From the NCBI RefSeq assembly GCF_000757425.2, contig NZ_JPKR02000002.1:124001-188000 (forward strand): a stretch of 64,000 nucleotides of DNA. Direction: 5' to 3'. Below the pieces are notes generated by a model. The model was not told the origin of the DNA. It did no database searches and saw nothing but the letters and a program-made list of their open reading frames with translations. The stretch comes from Tatumella morbirosei. Its GTDB lineage: Bacteria > Pseudomonadota > Gammaproteobacteria > Enterobacterales > Enterobacteriaceae. Made by a program: the position numbers and the translations under genes. Below, one piece after another: positions 32,359 through 41,365 of this stretch (position 1 is the first letter of the stretch; every line of letters starts with the position of its first letter).

Positions 32359-33988
32359 TCAGGAAACAGCCCGCATAGAGAGCATCAAAAGATGGTCTCC
32401 GGTTTGGATTGTGCCGATAGTCACGGTACTGATTGGTGCATGGATATTGTTTTATCATTTTTCGCATCAGGGGCCTGAAGTTACGTTGGTTACCAGCGAT
32501 GCGGAAGGTATTGTGCCCGGAAAAACTGCCATCAAAAGCCGCAGTGTCGATATCGGCATGGTACAAAGTGCCGAACTTAGCCCGGATCTCCGTCATGTAG
32601 AAATTAAGGCACGGCTGAATTCCGGTATGAGTAAGATGCTACATGAAGATTCGGTATTCTGGACGGTTAAGCCTCAGATTGGACGGGAAGGCGTCACCGG
32701 ACTTGGCACTTTACTCTCTGGTTCCTATATAGAATTACAACCAGGAACTCGTGGCGAGCAGCCAGAGCAGTATCAGTTGCTGGATTCGCCGCCGCTGGCA
32801 GGTCCGGATGCTAAGGGTATTCGTATTATTCTGGATAGTGCAAAAGCAGGACAGCTTAATCCGGGTGACCCGGTACTGTTCCGTGGTTTCCGTGTGGGTT
32901 CAGTCGAAACCAGCAAGTTCGATACCGCAAAACGGATGATGAGTTATCAGTTGTTTATTCAGTCTCCCTATGATCGGTTAGTGACAACAAATGTGCGTTT
33001 CTGGAAAGACAGTGGTATCGCGGTAGATATGTCAGCCTCCGGTATGCGCGTTGAAATGGGCTCGCTAACAACATTATTCAGCGGAGGCGTAAGTTTTGAT
33101 GTGCCTGATGGTTCTCCTCTGGGTGACCCTGCACAGAATAAGGCGGATTACCATTTATTTGACGACCAGCGTTCCATTCAGGAATCGATGTACACTCAGC
33201 ATACAGATTTCCTGATGTTCTTTAATGAGTCCATCCGTGGTCTTGAACCTGGTGCGCCGGTAGAATTCCGTGGTATCCGTTTAGGAACTGTGGAAAAAGT
33301 CCCTTATGTTATTCCTGGCCGGTTTAACACTCTGAACAATGATTATCGTATCCCTGTGCTGATCCGTATTGAACCCGGACGGTTTGCCTCCAGTGTTGGG
33401 AATAATTTCAATATCGACCAGCATCTGCAGGAAGGGCGTTTGCATGGATTAAGGGCCAGCCTGAAAACAGCGAATCTGATCACAGGGTCTCTGTATGTGG
33501 ATCTGGACTTTTATAACAATGTTCCGCAGTTTACGGGCCCGGATACTGTATCTGGTTATAAAATCATTCCAACGGTCGTTGGGGGTCTGAATCAGATGCA
33601 GCAAAAAGTGATGGCCATCCTCGATAAAGTGGAAAAATTACCACTCGCCCCGATGATGAATGAAGCTACGGGGACATTAAAAGAGAGCCAGAAAACACTG
33701 AAAAATCTGCAAACAACGCTGGATAACCTGAACAAGATCACCGCGAGTCCGGCAATGAAAACTTTGCCGGCTGATATGCAGCAAACCTTGCGTGATCTTA
33801 ACCGTAGCCTGAAAGGGTTGCAGCCCGGTAGCCCGGCGTATAACAAGCTGGTCGGTGATATGCAGCGACTTGATCAGGTATTACAGGAATTGCAACCGGT
33901 ACTGAAAACGCTCAATAACAAGAGTAATGCATTAGTCTTTGAAGCGAAGCCAGGTAAAGATCCTGAGCCGAAGAGGGCAAAACAGTGA
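32342..33988 (+). CDS. pqiB: PqiB, MCE-domain lipid transport tunnel protein
   Basis: PqiB is a single-pass inner-membrane protein whose three MCE domains and C-terminal coiled coil form a hexameric tunnel toward the outer membrane. The open frame begins at 32288, but GTG 32342 is preferred: GAGGA lies five bases upstream, and the product (starting VLKQNNQETARI with Met inserted) is 548 residues against 546 in E. coli. One transmembrane helix (about 22-40) is followed by MCE repeats containing the LGTLLSG and PVEFRGIRLG segments and a C-terminal helical region. It overlaps pqiA by 17 bases and pqiC by four. Confidence 0.95.
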   Translation: MLKQNNQETARIESIKRWSPVWIVPIVTVLIGAWILFYHFSHQGPEVTLVTSDAEGIVPGKTAIKSRSVDIGMVQSAELSPDLRHVEIKARLNSGMSKMLHEDSVFWTVKPQIGREGVTGLGTLLSGSYIELQPGTRGEQPEQYQLLDSPPLAGPDAKGIRIILDSAKAGQLNPGDPVLFRGFRVGSVETSKFDTAKRMMSYQLFIQSPYDRLVTTNVRFWKDSGIAVDMSASGMRVEMGSLTTLFSGGVSFDVPDGSPLGDPAQNKADYHLFDDQRSIQESMYTQHTDFLMFFNESIRGLEPGAPVEFRGIRLGTVEKVPYVIPGRFNTLNNDYRIPVLIRIEPGRFASSVGNNFNIDQHLQEGRLHGLRASLKTANLITGSLYVDLDFYNNVPQFTGPDTVSGYKIIPTVVGGLNQMQQKVMAILDKVEKLPLAPMMNEATGTLKESQKTLKNLQTTLDNLNKITASPAMKTLPADMQQTLRDLNRSLKGLQPGSPAYNKLVGDMQRLDQVLQELQPVLKTLNNKSNALVFEAKPGKDPEPKRAKQ

Positions 33989-34554
33989 ACAGAGTATTAC
34001 TATTAATCACTGCACTGTTACTCAGTGCCTGTAGCAGCGAAGCTGAAAAGCAATATTATCAGTTACCATCGACGCCGGTGACCACGCCGGCAGTGGCCAG
34101 TTCTGCCTCGCTGACCGGCAATCAGCACGTGCTATGGGTGGAACCGGTTAATGTGTCAGATTATCTGTCCGGTAACGGCTTAGCGTATCAAACCAGTGAT
34201 GTACAGTATGTTATTGCCACCAGTAATTTATGGGCCAGTCCACTGGACCAGCAGTTACAGCAAACTCTGGTGAGTAACCTGAGTCAGTTGATGCCAGGCT
34301 GGTTGGTGAGTGGATCGCTGGCCGGAAATAACTACGATACGTTATCTGTTACAGTTACCGGCTTCCATGGCCGCTATGACGGTAAGGCGGTGATCAGTGG
34401 TTCCTGGATATTGCAGCAAGGCAATCAGACGATCCGCAGACCTTTCTCACTGGTGCTGAAGCAGGATAAGGATGGTTATGCCGCCCTGGTCAGAACTTTG
34501 GCTGAAGGCTGGCAACAGGAAGCCAGACAGATAGCACAGCAAATCAGTCAGTAA
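33985..34554 (+). CDS. pqiC: PqiC (YmbA), outer-membrane lipoprotein of the Pqi system
   Basis: PqiC is a lipoprotein anchored in the outer membrane that receives the PqiB tunnel. The 189-residue precursor has a signal peptide with lipobox LLSAC (Cys at about residue 16) followed by Ser-Ser, which fits sorting to the outer membrane. The DUF330/ABC-type auxiliary fold runs over the rest. The ATGA overlap with pqiB and the terminator just after make it the last gene of uup-pqiABC. Confidence 0.95.
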   Translation: MNRVLLLITALLLSACSSEAEKQYYQLPSTPVTTPAVASSASLTGNQHVLWVEPVNVSDYLSGNGLAYQTSDVQYVIATSNLWASPLDQQLQQTLVSNLSQLMPGWLVSGSLAGNNYDTLSVTVTGFHGRYDGKAVISGSWILQQGNQTIRRPFSLVLKQDKDGYAALVRTLAEGWQQEARQIAQQISQ

Positions 34555-34571
34555 GCTATTCTGTGTACCTA

Positions 34572-34599
34572 AAAGCCTCCATTTGGAGGTTTTTTTTTT
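34572..34599 (+). terminator. Terminator after pqiC
   Basis: CCTCC and GGAGG pair across ATTT, extended by A-T pairs, with nine or ten T after. It closes the uup-pqiABC operon. Confidence 0.88.
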
Positions 34600-34858
34600 G
34601 AAGATTTCTCAGCGAGTGGGAAAAATCCGGACTTTTAATTAGATTTGTAAAAATACCTCAGCAGAAAAATGGCGTATGCCGCTAACACATTGTCTTAAGT
34701 CCGGTTCCGGAAAAGCTATTGCATTAATGTGACAGTGAGATGAATTTTAGGCATTGATCTTTTGGTTTTGAGGCGGTAGAAATAGGGCGTGGTTGAGCGT
34801 TTATTAACCACAGATTCTTTCTATCCCGTCCCACCTTAAACTATGAGGGAAAGCTGGT

Positions 34859-35026
34859 ATGAAGAGACAAAAAAGAGATCGCTTAGAGCGGGCACATTCA
34901 CGCGGCTATCAGGCCGGAATATCCGGACGATCGAAAGAGATCTGTCCGTATCAGACCACCGACACACGCTCACACTGGCTGGGCGGATGGCGGATGGCAA
35001 TGGCCGAACGTTCGGTGTTTGCTTAA
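34859..35026 (+). CDS. rmf: Ribosome modulation factor Rmf
   Basis: Rmf binds 30S subunits in stationary phase and drives formation of 100S ribosome dimers, sparing idle ribosomes. The gene encodes 55 residues, exactly the E. coli length, beginning MKRQKRDRLERAHSRGYQAG and keeping the CPYQ and WLGGWR segments. GAGGGAAAG lies upstream of the ATG. It is preceded by a 260-base leader region and followed by a strong hairpin. Because it is short, length-filtered gene calls can omit it. Confidence 0.96.
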   Translation: MKRQKRDRLERAHSRGYQAGISGRSKEICPYQTTDTRSHWLGGWRMAMAERSVFA

Positions 35027-35044
35027 CTCTTAGGGTCTGAACGT

Positions 35045-35077
35045 GCCGGAGCCTTTGCTGAGTGTGGAGGCTCCGGC
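35045..35077 (+). terminator. Stable hairpin in the rmf 3' region
   Basis: GCCGGAGCC (35045-35053) pairs perfectly with GGCTCCGGC (35069-35077). There is no T-run after it, so it may protect the long-lived rmf message rather than act as a simple terminator. Confidence 0.6.
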
Positions 35078-35483
35078 AGGAAATCATTATTGTAACCCTC
35101 TGCCGATATATTTTGTTTCTCAGCACAGATGACTCCCGGGCTTCTTCCCGCCCACAATTTCGCTTACCGATGTTCCACTCATCACCCGTTAGAAAATAAC
35201 GGCAACAGCATCCAAACGTCTATGGGATCACCGGATGGGGAACCTTAAATTTATGGTCGCGAGACGGTGCTGACTGGAGCAAAACTGAGAATCCTGCACA
35301 GAGCCGTGCCTGCTGGCAGGTGGATGTTATCTGATACATCTCTGTCGGGGATCGACTTTCTGCCATGAGTAGAATGAAAGGGACTGCCACTGCCACCTGC
35401 CAAAAGTCAGGTAAATCTGACGAAGAGGTAAGTAAACTGAGCTGTAATAAAGGCTCCCGAAAGCCGTGGTTTAAGAAGTATTA
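35078..35483. other. Gene-poor gap between rmf and fabA, with a possible decayed small ORF
   Basis: No convincing gene lies here. One plus-strand frame is open from ATG 35170 to a stop at 35479-35481 except for two stops (TAA 35197, TGA 35332). Its translation looks protein-like (GITGWGTLNLWSRDGADWS, then, after the second stop, an Arg/Lys-rich piece ending KPWFKKY). No ribosome-binding site is evident, and chance is a fair explanation. Confidence 0.25.
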
Positions 35484-35509
35484 AAAAGGCGGGAAAGATA
35501 CCCGCCTTT
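35484..35509 (-). terminator. Terminator of fabA
   Basis: AAAGGCGGG (35485-35493) pairs with CCCGCCTTT (35501-35509), with U-rich sequence following on the minus strand. It lies 22 bases beyond the fabA stop. Confidence 0.85.
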
Positions 35510-35531
35510 GAAAGGAGAACCTGAAACCGGC

Positions 35532-36050
35532 TTAGAAAGCGGTCGCATCCTTGAACAAGCCAACTTTAAGGTCGTTGGCATTATAGATCAGCTGACCATC
35601 GACGAAGACTTCACCATCAGCAACGCCCATCACCAGTTTGCGATTGATAACACGTTTAAAATGGATCTTGTAGGTGACTTTTTTCGCTGTCGGCAATACC
35701 TGGCCGGTGAATTTGACTTCACCCACACCCAGTGCACGGCCTTTACCTTCTGCACCCAGCCAGCCAAGATAAAAACCAACCAGTTGCCACATAGCATCAA
35801 GACCCAGACAACCAGGCATCACAGGATCATTGACAAAATGGCAGGCAAAAAACCATAAATCGGGAGTGATATCTAATTCAGCTTCAACGAAACCCTTATC
35901 GTACTTACCACCCGTTTCGGACATTTTGACGACACGGTCCATCATCAGCATGTTCCCTGCCGGTAATGGCGGGCCATTCTCGCCAAATAACTCTCCGCGC
36001 CCGGAGGCTGCAAGGTCTTCTTTTGTATAGGAATCGCGTTTATCTACCAT
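35532..36050 (-). CDS. fabA: 3-hydroxydecanoyl-ACP dehydratase/isomerase FabA
   Basis: FabA dehydrates 3-hydroxydecanoyl-ACP and isomerises trans-2- to cis-3-decenoyl-ACP, the branch point for unsaturated fatty acids. The 172-residue hot-dog enzyme keeps the active-site His71 (in FFACHF) and Asp85 (in GLDAMWQ). The upstream region holds a FabR-type palindrome and a FadR-like site, as at the E. coli fabA promoter. Confidence 0.98.
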   Translation of the reverse strand: MVDKRDSYTKEDLAASGRGELFGENGPPLPAGNMLMMDRVVKMSETGGKYDKGFVEAELDITPDLWFFACHFVNDPVMPGCLGLDAMWQLVGFYLGWLGAEGKGRALGVGEVKFTGQVLPTAKKVTYKIHFKRVINRKLVMGVADGEVFVDGQLIYNANDLKVGLFKDATAF

Positions 36051-36088
36051 GTCTGTTTTTAGCCTTAAATTTGTGAATGGGGGAGAAT

Positions 36089-36106
36089 AGCTTACAGTTG
36101 TACGCT
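36089..36106 (-). promoter_or_regulatory. FabR operator at the fabA promoter
   Basis: On the minus strand the sequence is AGCGTACAACTGTAAGCT, an imperfect palindrome of the FabR type (AGCGTACA-NN-TGT..GCT). FabR represses fabA and fabB in response to the unsaturated fatty acid pool. Confidence 0.75.
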
Positions 36107-36107
36107 G

Positions 36108-36120
36108 AGCAAGTCTGATT
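36108..36120 (-). promoter_or_regulatory. FadR-like site upstream of fabA
   Basis: The minus strand reads AATCAGACTTGCT, matching the core TCNGACNTG of FadR sites, and lies next to the FabR operator as in E. coli. FadR activates fabA. The site reaches into the lonH stop codon at 36119-36121. Confidence 0.6.
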
Positions 36121-37879
36121 AACGCTGGTTAAACCAGTTTAACCAGCGAAATAGCCCTGTACCGCTCCTGGTTTCAGGTTGTGTTGCCCGGGCAATGCGT
36201 TCCTGAATCAGAGATAACAGATCTTCGGTTTCGTCATCGGTTCGCCATTTCTTGCCACTGAGTATCTCAATGGCTTCTTCGACACTGTCTACTGCCCACA
36301 AATGAAATTGTCCTGCTTTGACTGCTTCCACCACATCATTATTGAGCGAAAGATGTCGGACATTGGTTTGCGGAATAATCACCCCTTGCTTGCCAGTAAG
36401 TTCACGCTGAGAACATACAGCGAAGAACCCTTCAATTTTTTCATTAAGTCCGCCAACCGGCTGAATATTACCCAACTGATCTACCGAACCGGTAACGGCG
36501 ATTGATTGTGTCAGAGGTTGCTGAGATAAGGCACTTACCAGAGCACAAAGTTCAGCCAGAGAGGCACTGTCACCGTCAACTTCTGAATATGACTGTTCGA
36601 ACACCATTGAGGCACTGAATGGTAACTGTTGATCGAGTTCCAGCTCAGAAATAAGATAGGCTTGGATAATCATCATACCTTTAGCATGAAGATTCCCACC
36701 CAGTTCAGATTTCCTCTCGATGTCCATCACCTCACCATCACCGTAATGGACCACACAAGTGATGCGTGAAGGCTCACCCCAGGGGCGGGGATGGCCCGGA
36801 AAATCCAACACCGACAATCCGTTAACCTGGCCGGTCACTTCGCCATCAGTCTCAATAAGGATTTGTTGTTCGCTGATCTCTTCCTGCATTCTTTCCGGGA
36901 GGAAACTTTCACGCCATAATCTGGCTTCCAGTGCTCCGCGCAGTGATTCTGCGTTAATTTCGCCGCCAAAAGTGACGGCATCCATCAACTGTCGTTGGAT
37001 CCAGCGAGGACAAAGTGGTAGCAAAGTTTGATCACCGGTATAACGACAACCTTCAACCATCAGCAGTGGCCAGCCATCATCAGCAATTTCAGGCAACATG
37101 AGTTCGCGGGACAGAGTTCTGATCCATTCACACCATAAAGTCACATCTTCATCATCATGGATACGCCATTGCTCTTCAAATTCGGTATAGAGAGCATTCT
37201 CCATTAGCTCAGGTTCCGATTCCTGAAATGCCGCTAATGCATCACGATCGCCGCAGAGGATCAGTTTAACATCCAGAGGCAGAGCCGGCAGGGCAACGGG
37301 GAAGGGGTTACGCTCATCGGGCGGAAACCATTCAAAAGACCCGGAGGTAATGAATTTTCTGAGACGTAACCACATCAGGGGTTGTTCAAGCAACGTACGA
37401 ACAGAAAGGATAAGTGTTCCGCCATTGGCCTGGTGGAGTAAGCCTGGTTCAGGAACCAGCTTGTCACCCTGACGGCGAACAACCCCAAACAATTCGCTGC
37501 TTTCGATCCATTCGGTGAAATAAATTCCGGATTGCTGACAGAACGTGGCCTGTCCTGCGGGTGCCTCCGCCAGTAAATAACTACCATCAGTTTGTTGTTG
37601 GTAATTCCAGCGTTGTGTTACTACAGGCTCATCAGGATCAGATTCAGACACTGCCAGATATGCAGAGGCAATTCGGGAAAGATAGTCAGTATTTTCCTGA
37701 CTACGTACCATCAGCACTGGCATCAGCGTCTGACTGTCTAAATAGGCTAATGCATTCATTAAACGGGGCTGAACAGATGCCTGAATATCGTCATCATCAG
37801 CAGACGGCCGGGAGAAAGCAGCCTGAAACTGGCTGGTATCCGGCTGCAGGGCTTGCCAGGAAAGTTGAGAGCTGATCAA
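36119..37879 (-). CDS. lonH: Lon-like protease LonH (YcbZ)
   Basis: This 586-residue protein, the same length as E. coli YcbZ, is a Lon-family member with a C-terminal S16 protease domain. The serine is in [10 protein letters not shown] (Ser438), and the lysine of the Ser-Lys dyad is in GGLNEKIEG (about residue 481). The N-terminal half lacks a recognisable intact Walker A, so an ordinary AAA+ motor is not evident. Its cellular substrates are not established. It is transcribed toward fabA; matP is divergent. Confidence 0.92.
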   Translation of the reverse strand: MISSQLSWQALQPDTSQFQAAFSRPSADDDDIQASVQPRLMNALAYLDSQTLMPVLMVRSQENTDYLSRIASAYLAVSESDPDEPVVTQRWNYQQQTDGSYLLAEAPAGQATFCQQSGIYFTEWIESSELFGVVRRQGDKLVPEPGLLHQANGGTLILSVRTLLEQPLMWLRLRKFITSGSFEWFPPDERNPFPVALPALPLDVKLILCGDRDALAAFQESEPELMENALYTEFEEQWRIHDDEDVTLWCEWIRTLSRELMLPEIADDGWPLLMVEGCRYTGDQTLLPLCPRWIQRQLMDAVTFGGEINAESLRGALEARLWRESFLPERMQEEISEQQILIETDGEVTGQVNGLSVLDFPGHPRPWGEPSRITCVVHYGDGEVMDIERKSELGGNLHAKGMMIIQAYLISELELDQQLPFSASMVFEQSYSEVDGDSASLAELCALVSALSQQPLTQSIAVTGSVDQLGNIQPVGGLNEKIEGFFAVCSQRELTGKQGVIIPQTNVRHLSLNNDVVEAVKAGQFHLWAVDSVEEAIEILSGKKWRTDDETEDLLSLIQERIARATQPETRSGTGLFRWLNWFNQR

Positions 37880-38049
37880 AGTAATCGCATTTATCCGGTG
37901 TAGAGAAAGCGACGATTATACAGGAAATATGGTGATGAAACAGTGTGGTTTGATAGGCGTACAGCACAGAATAAGCTAAAGTAATCCTGACTACAGCGAC
38001 CCAAAAAACTGTTATTCTTAATCTGATCCCTGAAGATGATGAGACCCCG

Positions 38050-38514
38050 ATGAAATATCTGCAACTAGAGAATCTGGAGTCCGGCTGGAAATGGAAGTAC
38101 CTGGTGAAAAAGCACAGGGAAGGTGAAGCCATCACCCGTTATCCGGAACAGAGTGCTGCGGAAGAAGCGGTGAGAATACTGATCACTCTTGAACACCGGC
38201 CGGGTGAAATTGCTGGCTGGATTGAGCAACATATGAATCCGGTGCTGTTTAACCGGATGAAGCAAACTATCAGAGCGCGCAGGAAACGGCATTTCAACGC
38301 GGAGCATCAGCATACCCGCAAGAAATCTATCGACCTGGAATATCTGGTATGGCAGCGATTAGCAGGGCTGGCACAACGCCGCAATAGCACGCTATCGGAA
38401 ACGATTGTACAGTTGATTGAAGATGCGGAAAGGAAAGAAAAATATGCTTCGCAGATGTCGTCACTAAAACAAGACCTGCAATCGATTCTTGGACATGGCT
38501 CTAAAAGCAAATAG
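38050..38514 (+). CDS. matP: Macrodomain Ter protein MatP
   Basis: MatP binds matS sites in the terminus macrodomain, bridges them, links the terminus to the division machinery through ZapB and excludes MukBEF. The 154-residue protein (150 in E. coli) has an N-terminal helical part ([18 protein letters not shown]) and a ribbon-helix-helix DNA-binding and dimerisation region (about 95-150). No matS sequence (GTGACRNYGTCAC) was noticed in this window by eye, but a pattern search was not possible. Confidence 0.96.
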   Translation: MKYLQLENLESGWKWKYLVKKHREGEAITRYPEQSAAEEAVRILITLEHRPGEIAGWIEQHMNPVLFNRMKQTIRARRKRHFNAEHQHTRKKSIDLEYLVWQRLAGLAQRRNSTLSETIVQLIEDAERKEKYASQMSSLKQDLQSILGHGSKSK

Positions 38515-38561
38515 CTCTGAAGCAAAGTTTTAGCGCACTCATCAGGTTTATCTCCGTAAAT

Positions 38562-38590
38562 AAAAAACCCCGCATTAGCGGGGTTTTTTT
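38562..38590. terminator. Bidirectional terminator between matP and ompA
   Basis: AAAAAACCCCGC and GCGGGGTTTTTT pair across ATTA, giving U-tails on both strands for the convergent genes. Confidence 0.92.
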
Positions 38591-38602
38591 CACTGTTACA
38601 TA

Positions 38603-39658
38603 TTAGCCCTGTGGCTGAGTAACAACGTCTTTGATACCTTTAACTTCGATCTCAACACGACGATCTGGACCCAGACATTCGATCAGGGCAGCACGGCCTT
38701 TCACGTTGTCACAGGTGCTGCCGGTAACCGGGTCAGCTTTACCCATACCTTGTGCAGAGATTTTGTTTGAAGGGATACCTTTAGAGATCAGGTAATTAAC
38801 AACAGACTGTGCACGCTGCTCAGACAGTTTCTGGTTGTATTGTGCTGAACCGATACGGTCGGTGAAGCCCAGAACAACAACAGAACCATCTTTAGGATCT
38901 ACAGAGCTCAGCTGAGTGTAAAGCTGGTCCAGAGCCTGCTGGCCGCTTGCTTTCAGAGTTGATTTGTTGAAGTTAAACAGTACGTCTGATTTCAGAGTAA
39001 AGTGTTTGGTTTCAACAACCGGAGCCGGAGCTGGTGCCGGAGCAGCAACAGGGGCTGGAGCATCATCCTGACCAAAACGGTAAGAAACACCCAGGCTCAG
39101 CATTGAGTTATCAGGACGTGCACCAACGGTCTGCGCATCACCGATGTTGTTAACCCACTGGTAGTCCAGACGGGTAGCCCAGTTCTGAGTGATCGCATAT
39201 TCAACACCCACTGCTGCCAGTGGAGAAACACCGGTGTCGTGGTCAGACTGACCGTTACGGTAGTCTTTACTGTCTGCACGCCATACCATGCCACCCAGAC
39301 GAGTATACACGTCCAGATCGTCCATGATTGGGTAGCTCAGTTTAGCTGCTAACTGAACGCCCTGGGCTTTGAAAGCACCGTGGTTAGTTGAACCGTAAGG
39401 CATGCGGCCTAACCAGTCATAACCCAGTTCGAAGCCCAGATACTGGTTTGCCTGATAGCCAACGAATGCACCGGCACCCAGCTGGTTCTTTTTAGGAGCG
39501 TTGCTGACGTCGTAGTTGTTACCGTAGAACCCGGTATCGTGGTACTGAGACCAGCCCAGTTTACCACCGGTGTACCAGGTGTTATCTTTTGGTGCGGCCT
39601 GCGCTACGGTAGCGAAACCTGCCAGTGCCACTGCAATTGCGATAGCTGTCTTTTTCAT
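38603..39658 (-). CDS. ompA: Outer membrane protein A OmpA
   Basis: OmpA is the abundant eight-stranded outer-membrane barrel whose C-terminal domain binds peptidoglycan. ATG 39658 ([21 protein letters not shown]) is the true start, with GAGGCG upstream; the longer frame adds only leader. The 351-residue precursor has a signal peptide, a barrel (about 22-195), an Ala-Pro linker ([10 protein letters not shown]) and an OmpA-like domain with [21 protein letters not shown]. The Cys pair flanking [11 protein letters not shown] near the C-terminus is kept. Confidence 0.98.
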   Translation of the reverse strand: MKKTAIAIAVALAGFATVAQAAPKDNTWYTGGKLGWSQYHDTGFYGNNYDVSNAPKKNQLGAGAFVGYQANQYLGFELGYDWLGRMPYGSTNHGAFKAQGVQLAAKLSYPIMDDLDVYTRLGGMVWRADSKDYRNGQSDHDTGVSPLAAVGVEYAITQNWATRLDYQWVNNIGDAQTVGARPDNSMLSLGVSYRFGQDDAPAPVAAPAPAPAPVVETKHFTLKSDVLFNFNKSTLKASGQQALDQLYTQLSSVDPKDGSVVVLGFTDRIGSAQYNQKLSEQRAQSVVNYLISKGIPSNKISAQGMGKADPVTGSTCDNVKGRAALIECLGPDRRVEIEVKGIKDVVTQPQG

Positions 39659-39782
39659 TTTGCGCCTCGTTATCATCCAAAATAGGCAATGAGCATAAAT
39701 GTTGCTCTTGGTTGTAATCCTTCGCCGGGTTGTATCGCTCGATTTTTACTCTGCCAAAGAGGAGATTATTGAGCACCCTGGC
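39659..39782 (-). promoter_or_regulatory. Long ompA mRNA leader
   Basis: The minus-strand leader resembles the E. coli ompA 5' untranslated region at its ends: GCCAGGGTGCTC at the probable transcript start (about 39782) and TTTTGGATGATAACGAGGCG before the ATG. In E. coli this leader makes the message long-lived, and the ribosome-binding region is the target of the small RNA MicA. A hairpin pairing GAGCAA with TTGCTC-like sequence lies at about 39690-39710. Confidence 0.7.
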
Positions 39783-40004
39783 GAGCTAAAGTCTACAACG
39801 AGATTAGAAAGTTACAAGTAAGATATGATGTTGTACAGTAAAAAAACAGCAAAACGTACACATTCTGTAACATTTAAAACTGAACTCTGGTCGGTGAACT
39901 TATCATAAATTGACCTTAACCCATTGTTGGCTCAGGAATGTCATGACTCTTCAGTGATTTATTTTTCTTCACGCAATTTTTTCTGAGAAAAATCTTATTT
40001 TAGC

Positions 40005-40496
40005 TCAATGTAGTAAGGGAGACTGAATTTTCAACCGATTTTCCTGTCTGCCGGGATAATTAAAGTCATTTTCTTCCCGCATAATCAGACCGAGAGTACG
40101 ACCCTCTTTTGCTGCCTGTTCGAGTTCTGCGCGTTCAGCTGCCGTTAAATGTCCGGGCAACCAGGCAAGGACGACACTAAAATTTCCCGAACGAAGTGCT
40201 TTGGCCATCGCTCTCACACCGCCTTCGGCGGTGAGTGAAGGAACCTGCATGCTTTTTTCCAGGGGTAATCCTGATTGCTGTAGCCAGTGACGGTTTAATT
40301 TATGTGCCGGAGTTAGCCATAGCTGCCAGCGGGACTGCTCACTGAGCTGCTTTAATAAAGGTAGCAGTAAACTGTTAAGTAGGGCAGGATGCTGCGCATG
40401 GTAACTTAGCTCACTGATGCAGCCGCAGACCTCAGAAGAGGGTGCTGAGTGACGGTGAATGTTGAAAGTTTCTGATTTCAGTAGCTGAGTACGCAT
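40005..40496 (-). CDS. sulA: SOS cell division inhibitor SulA
   Basis: SulA binds FtsZ monomers and blocks septation during the SOS response; Lon removes it afterwards. ATG 40496 is chosen after GGATGGG, giving 163 residues (169 in E. coli); ATG 40508 is possible. The core LLLPLLKQLSEQSRWQLWLTP is strongly conserved, and the protein ends in LLH, the C-terminal His that Lon recognises in E. coli SulA. A LexA box lies directly upstream. The first 40 residues diverge, as is usual for this protein. Confidence 0.94.
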   Translation of the reverse strand: MRTQLLKSETFNIHRHSAPSSEVCGCISELSYHAQHPALLNSLLLPLLKQLSEQSRWQLWLTPAHKLNRHWLQQSGLPLEKSMQVPSLTAEGGVRAMAKALRSGNFSVVLAWLPGHLTAAERAELEQAAKEGRTLGLIMREENDFNYPGRQENRLKIQSPLLH

Positions 40497-40516
40497 TTTT
40501 TTACCCATCCGCAATG

Positions 40517-40536
40517 AACTGTATGTATATACAGTA
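40517..40536 (-). promoter_or_regulatory. LexA box (SOS operator) of sulA
   Basis: The minus strand reads TACTGTATATACATACAGTT, very close to the LexA consensus (CTG-N10-CAG with a TA-rich centre). A -35-like TTGATC lies 17 bases before TACTGT, which can serve as the -10, so LexA would cover the promoter. Confidence 0.92.
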
Positions 40537-40714
40537 TTCCTGTTATGAACAAAGATCAATCATTTTTCTGAAAACAGTGCGCAGAATCTTAAACTAACTC
40601 ACCAAACTACGATTTATACATTGAACAACTAATAGCTTTTGTTTACCTTCCAACATGTTGATAAATATTATTTTATTGGCAGCTATGCCATTGCCTGAAC
40701 CAGGGAGGTTCGCG

Positions 40715-41365
40715 ATGAATATATCCGTTCAACGTGTTGAAGAATCAAAGAAACATCTGGCTGAATTAGGTGAAATTCAGTCACGTACCCAGTTTGGCGG
40801 GTACTCTTTGTCAGTGGAAAAAATTGTATTTGCACTGGTGAGTGACGGGGAGTTGTATCTGCGTGCCAGCGAAACTATGCAGCGCTACCTGCAACAACGT
40901 ACGTTACAGCCGTTCATTTTTCATAAACGCGGGCAATCAATTAGCCTGAACTATTTTAAAGTCGATTCCCGCCTCTGGCATCATACTGATGAGTTGCTGG
41001 CGTTATCACGCGGATCACTCAATGAAGCCAGAGCATTGCGTGAAGCACAACTTAACTGCCAACGCCTTAAAGACCTGCCTAATCTAAGTATTCGTCTGGA
41101 AATGTTGCTGATAGAGGTTGGAGTGACAACCACGACCAGATTAAGAGATTTAGGGGCCAAGCAATGCTGGGCGAGGCTAAGAAGTAAAAACCGTCATCTT
41201 GGTCTGAAAACATTATATGCATTACAAGGGGCGATTTCTGGCCAGCATCAGGAAGTGCTGGCCAGAGAGGTGAGGGAAGAGCTTAAACACTGGTATCAGC
41301 AATTTACTCAGAGTTCGGCCCTTACCACGTGTAAAGCCACTAAAGGATCTTCATTTCCTTCCTGA
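40715..41365 (+). CDS. sxy: Competence regulator Sxy/TfoX
   Basis: Sxy (TfoX) directs CRP to CRP-S promoters of DNA uptake genes. ATG 40715 follows GGGAGGT and gives 216 residues (209 in E. coli). The N-terminal TfoX domain includes FGGYSLSVEKIVFALVSDGELYLR (positions about 27-50), and the C-terminal domain has the helix-hairpin-helix-like segment LRDLGAKQCWARLR. The 3' end overlaps the convergent yccS 3' end by 26 bases. It diverges from sulA. Confidence 0.94.
   Translation: MNISVQRVEESKKHLAELGEIQSRTQFGGYSLSVEKIVFALVSDGELYLRASETMQRYLQQRTLQPFIFHKRGQSISLNYFKVDSRLWHHTDELLALSRGSLNEARALREAQLNCQRLKDLPNLSIRLEMLLIEVGVTTTTRLRDLGAKQCWARLRSKNRHLGLKTLYALQGAISGQHQEVLAREVREELKHWYQQFTQSSALTTCKATKGSSFPS

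Noticed and set aside
32258-32596. 112-codon minus-strand ORF across the pqiA-pqiB junction
   Set aside because: Antisense to two conserved genes; no start signal.
38050-38514. matS sites near matP
   Set aside because: No GTGACRNYGTCAC was noticed by eye; a full pattern search could not be run.
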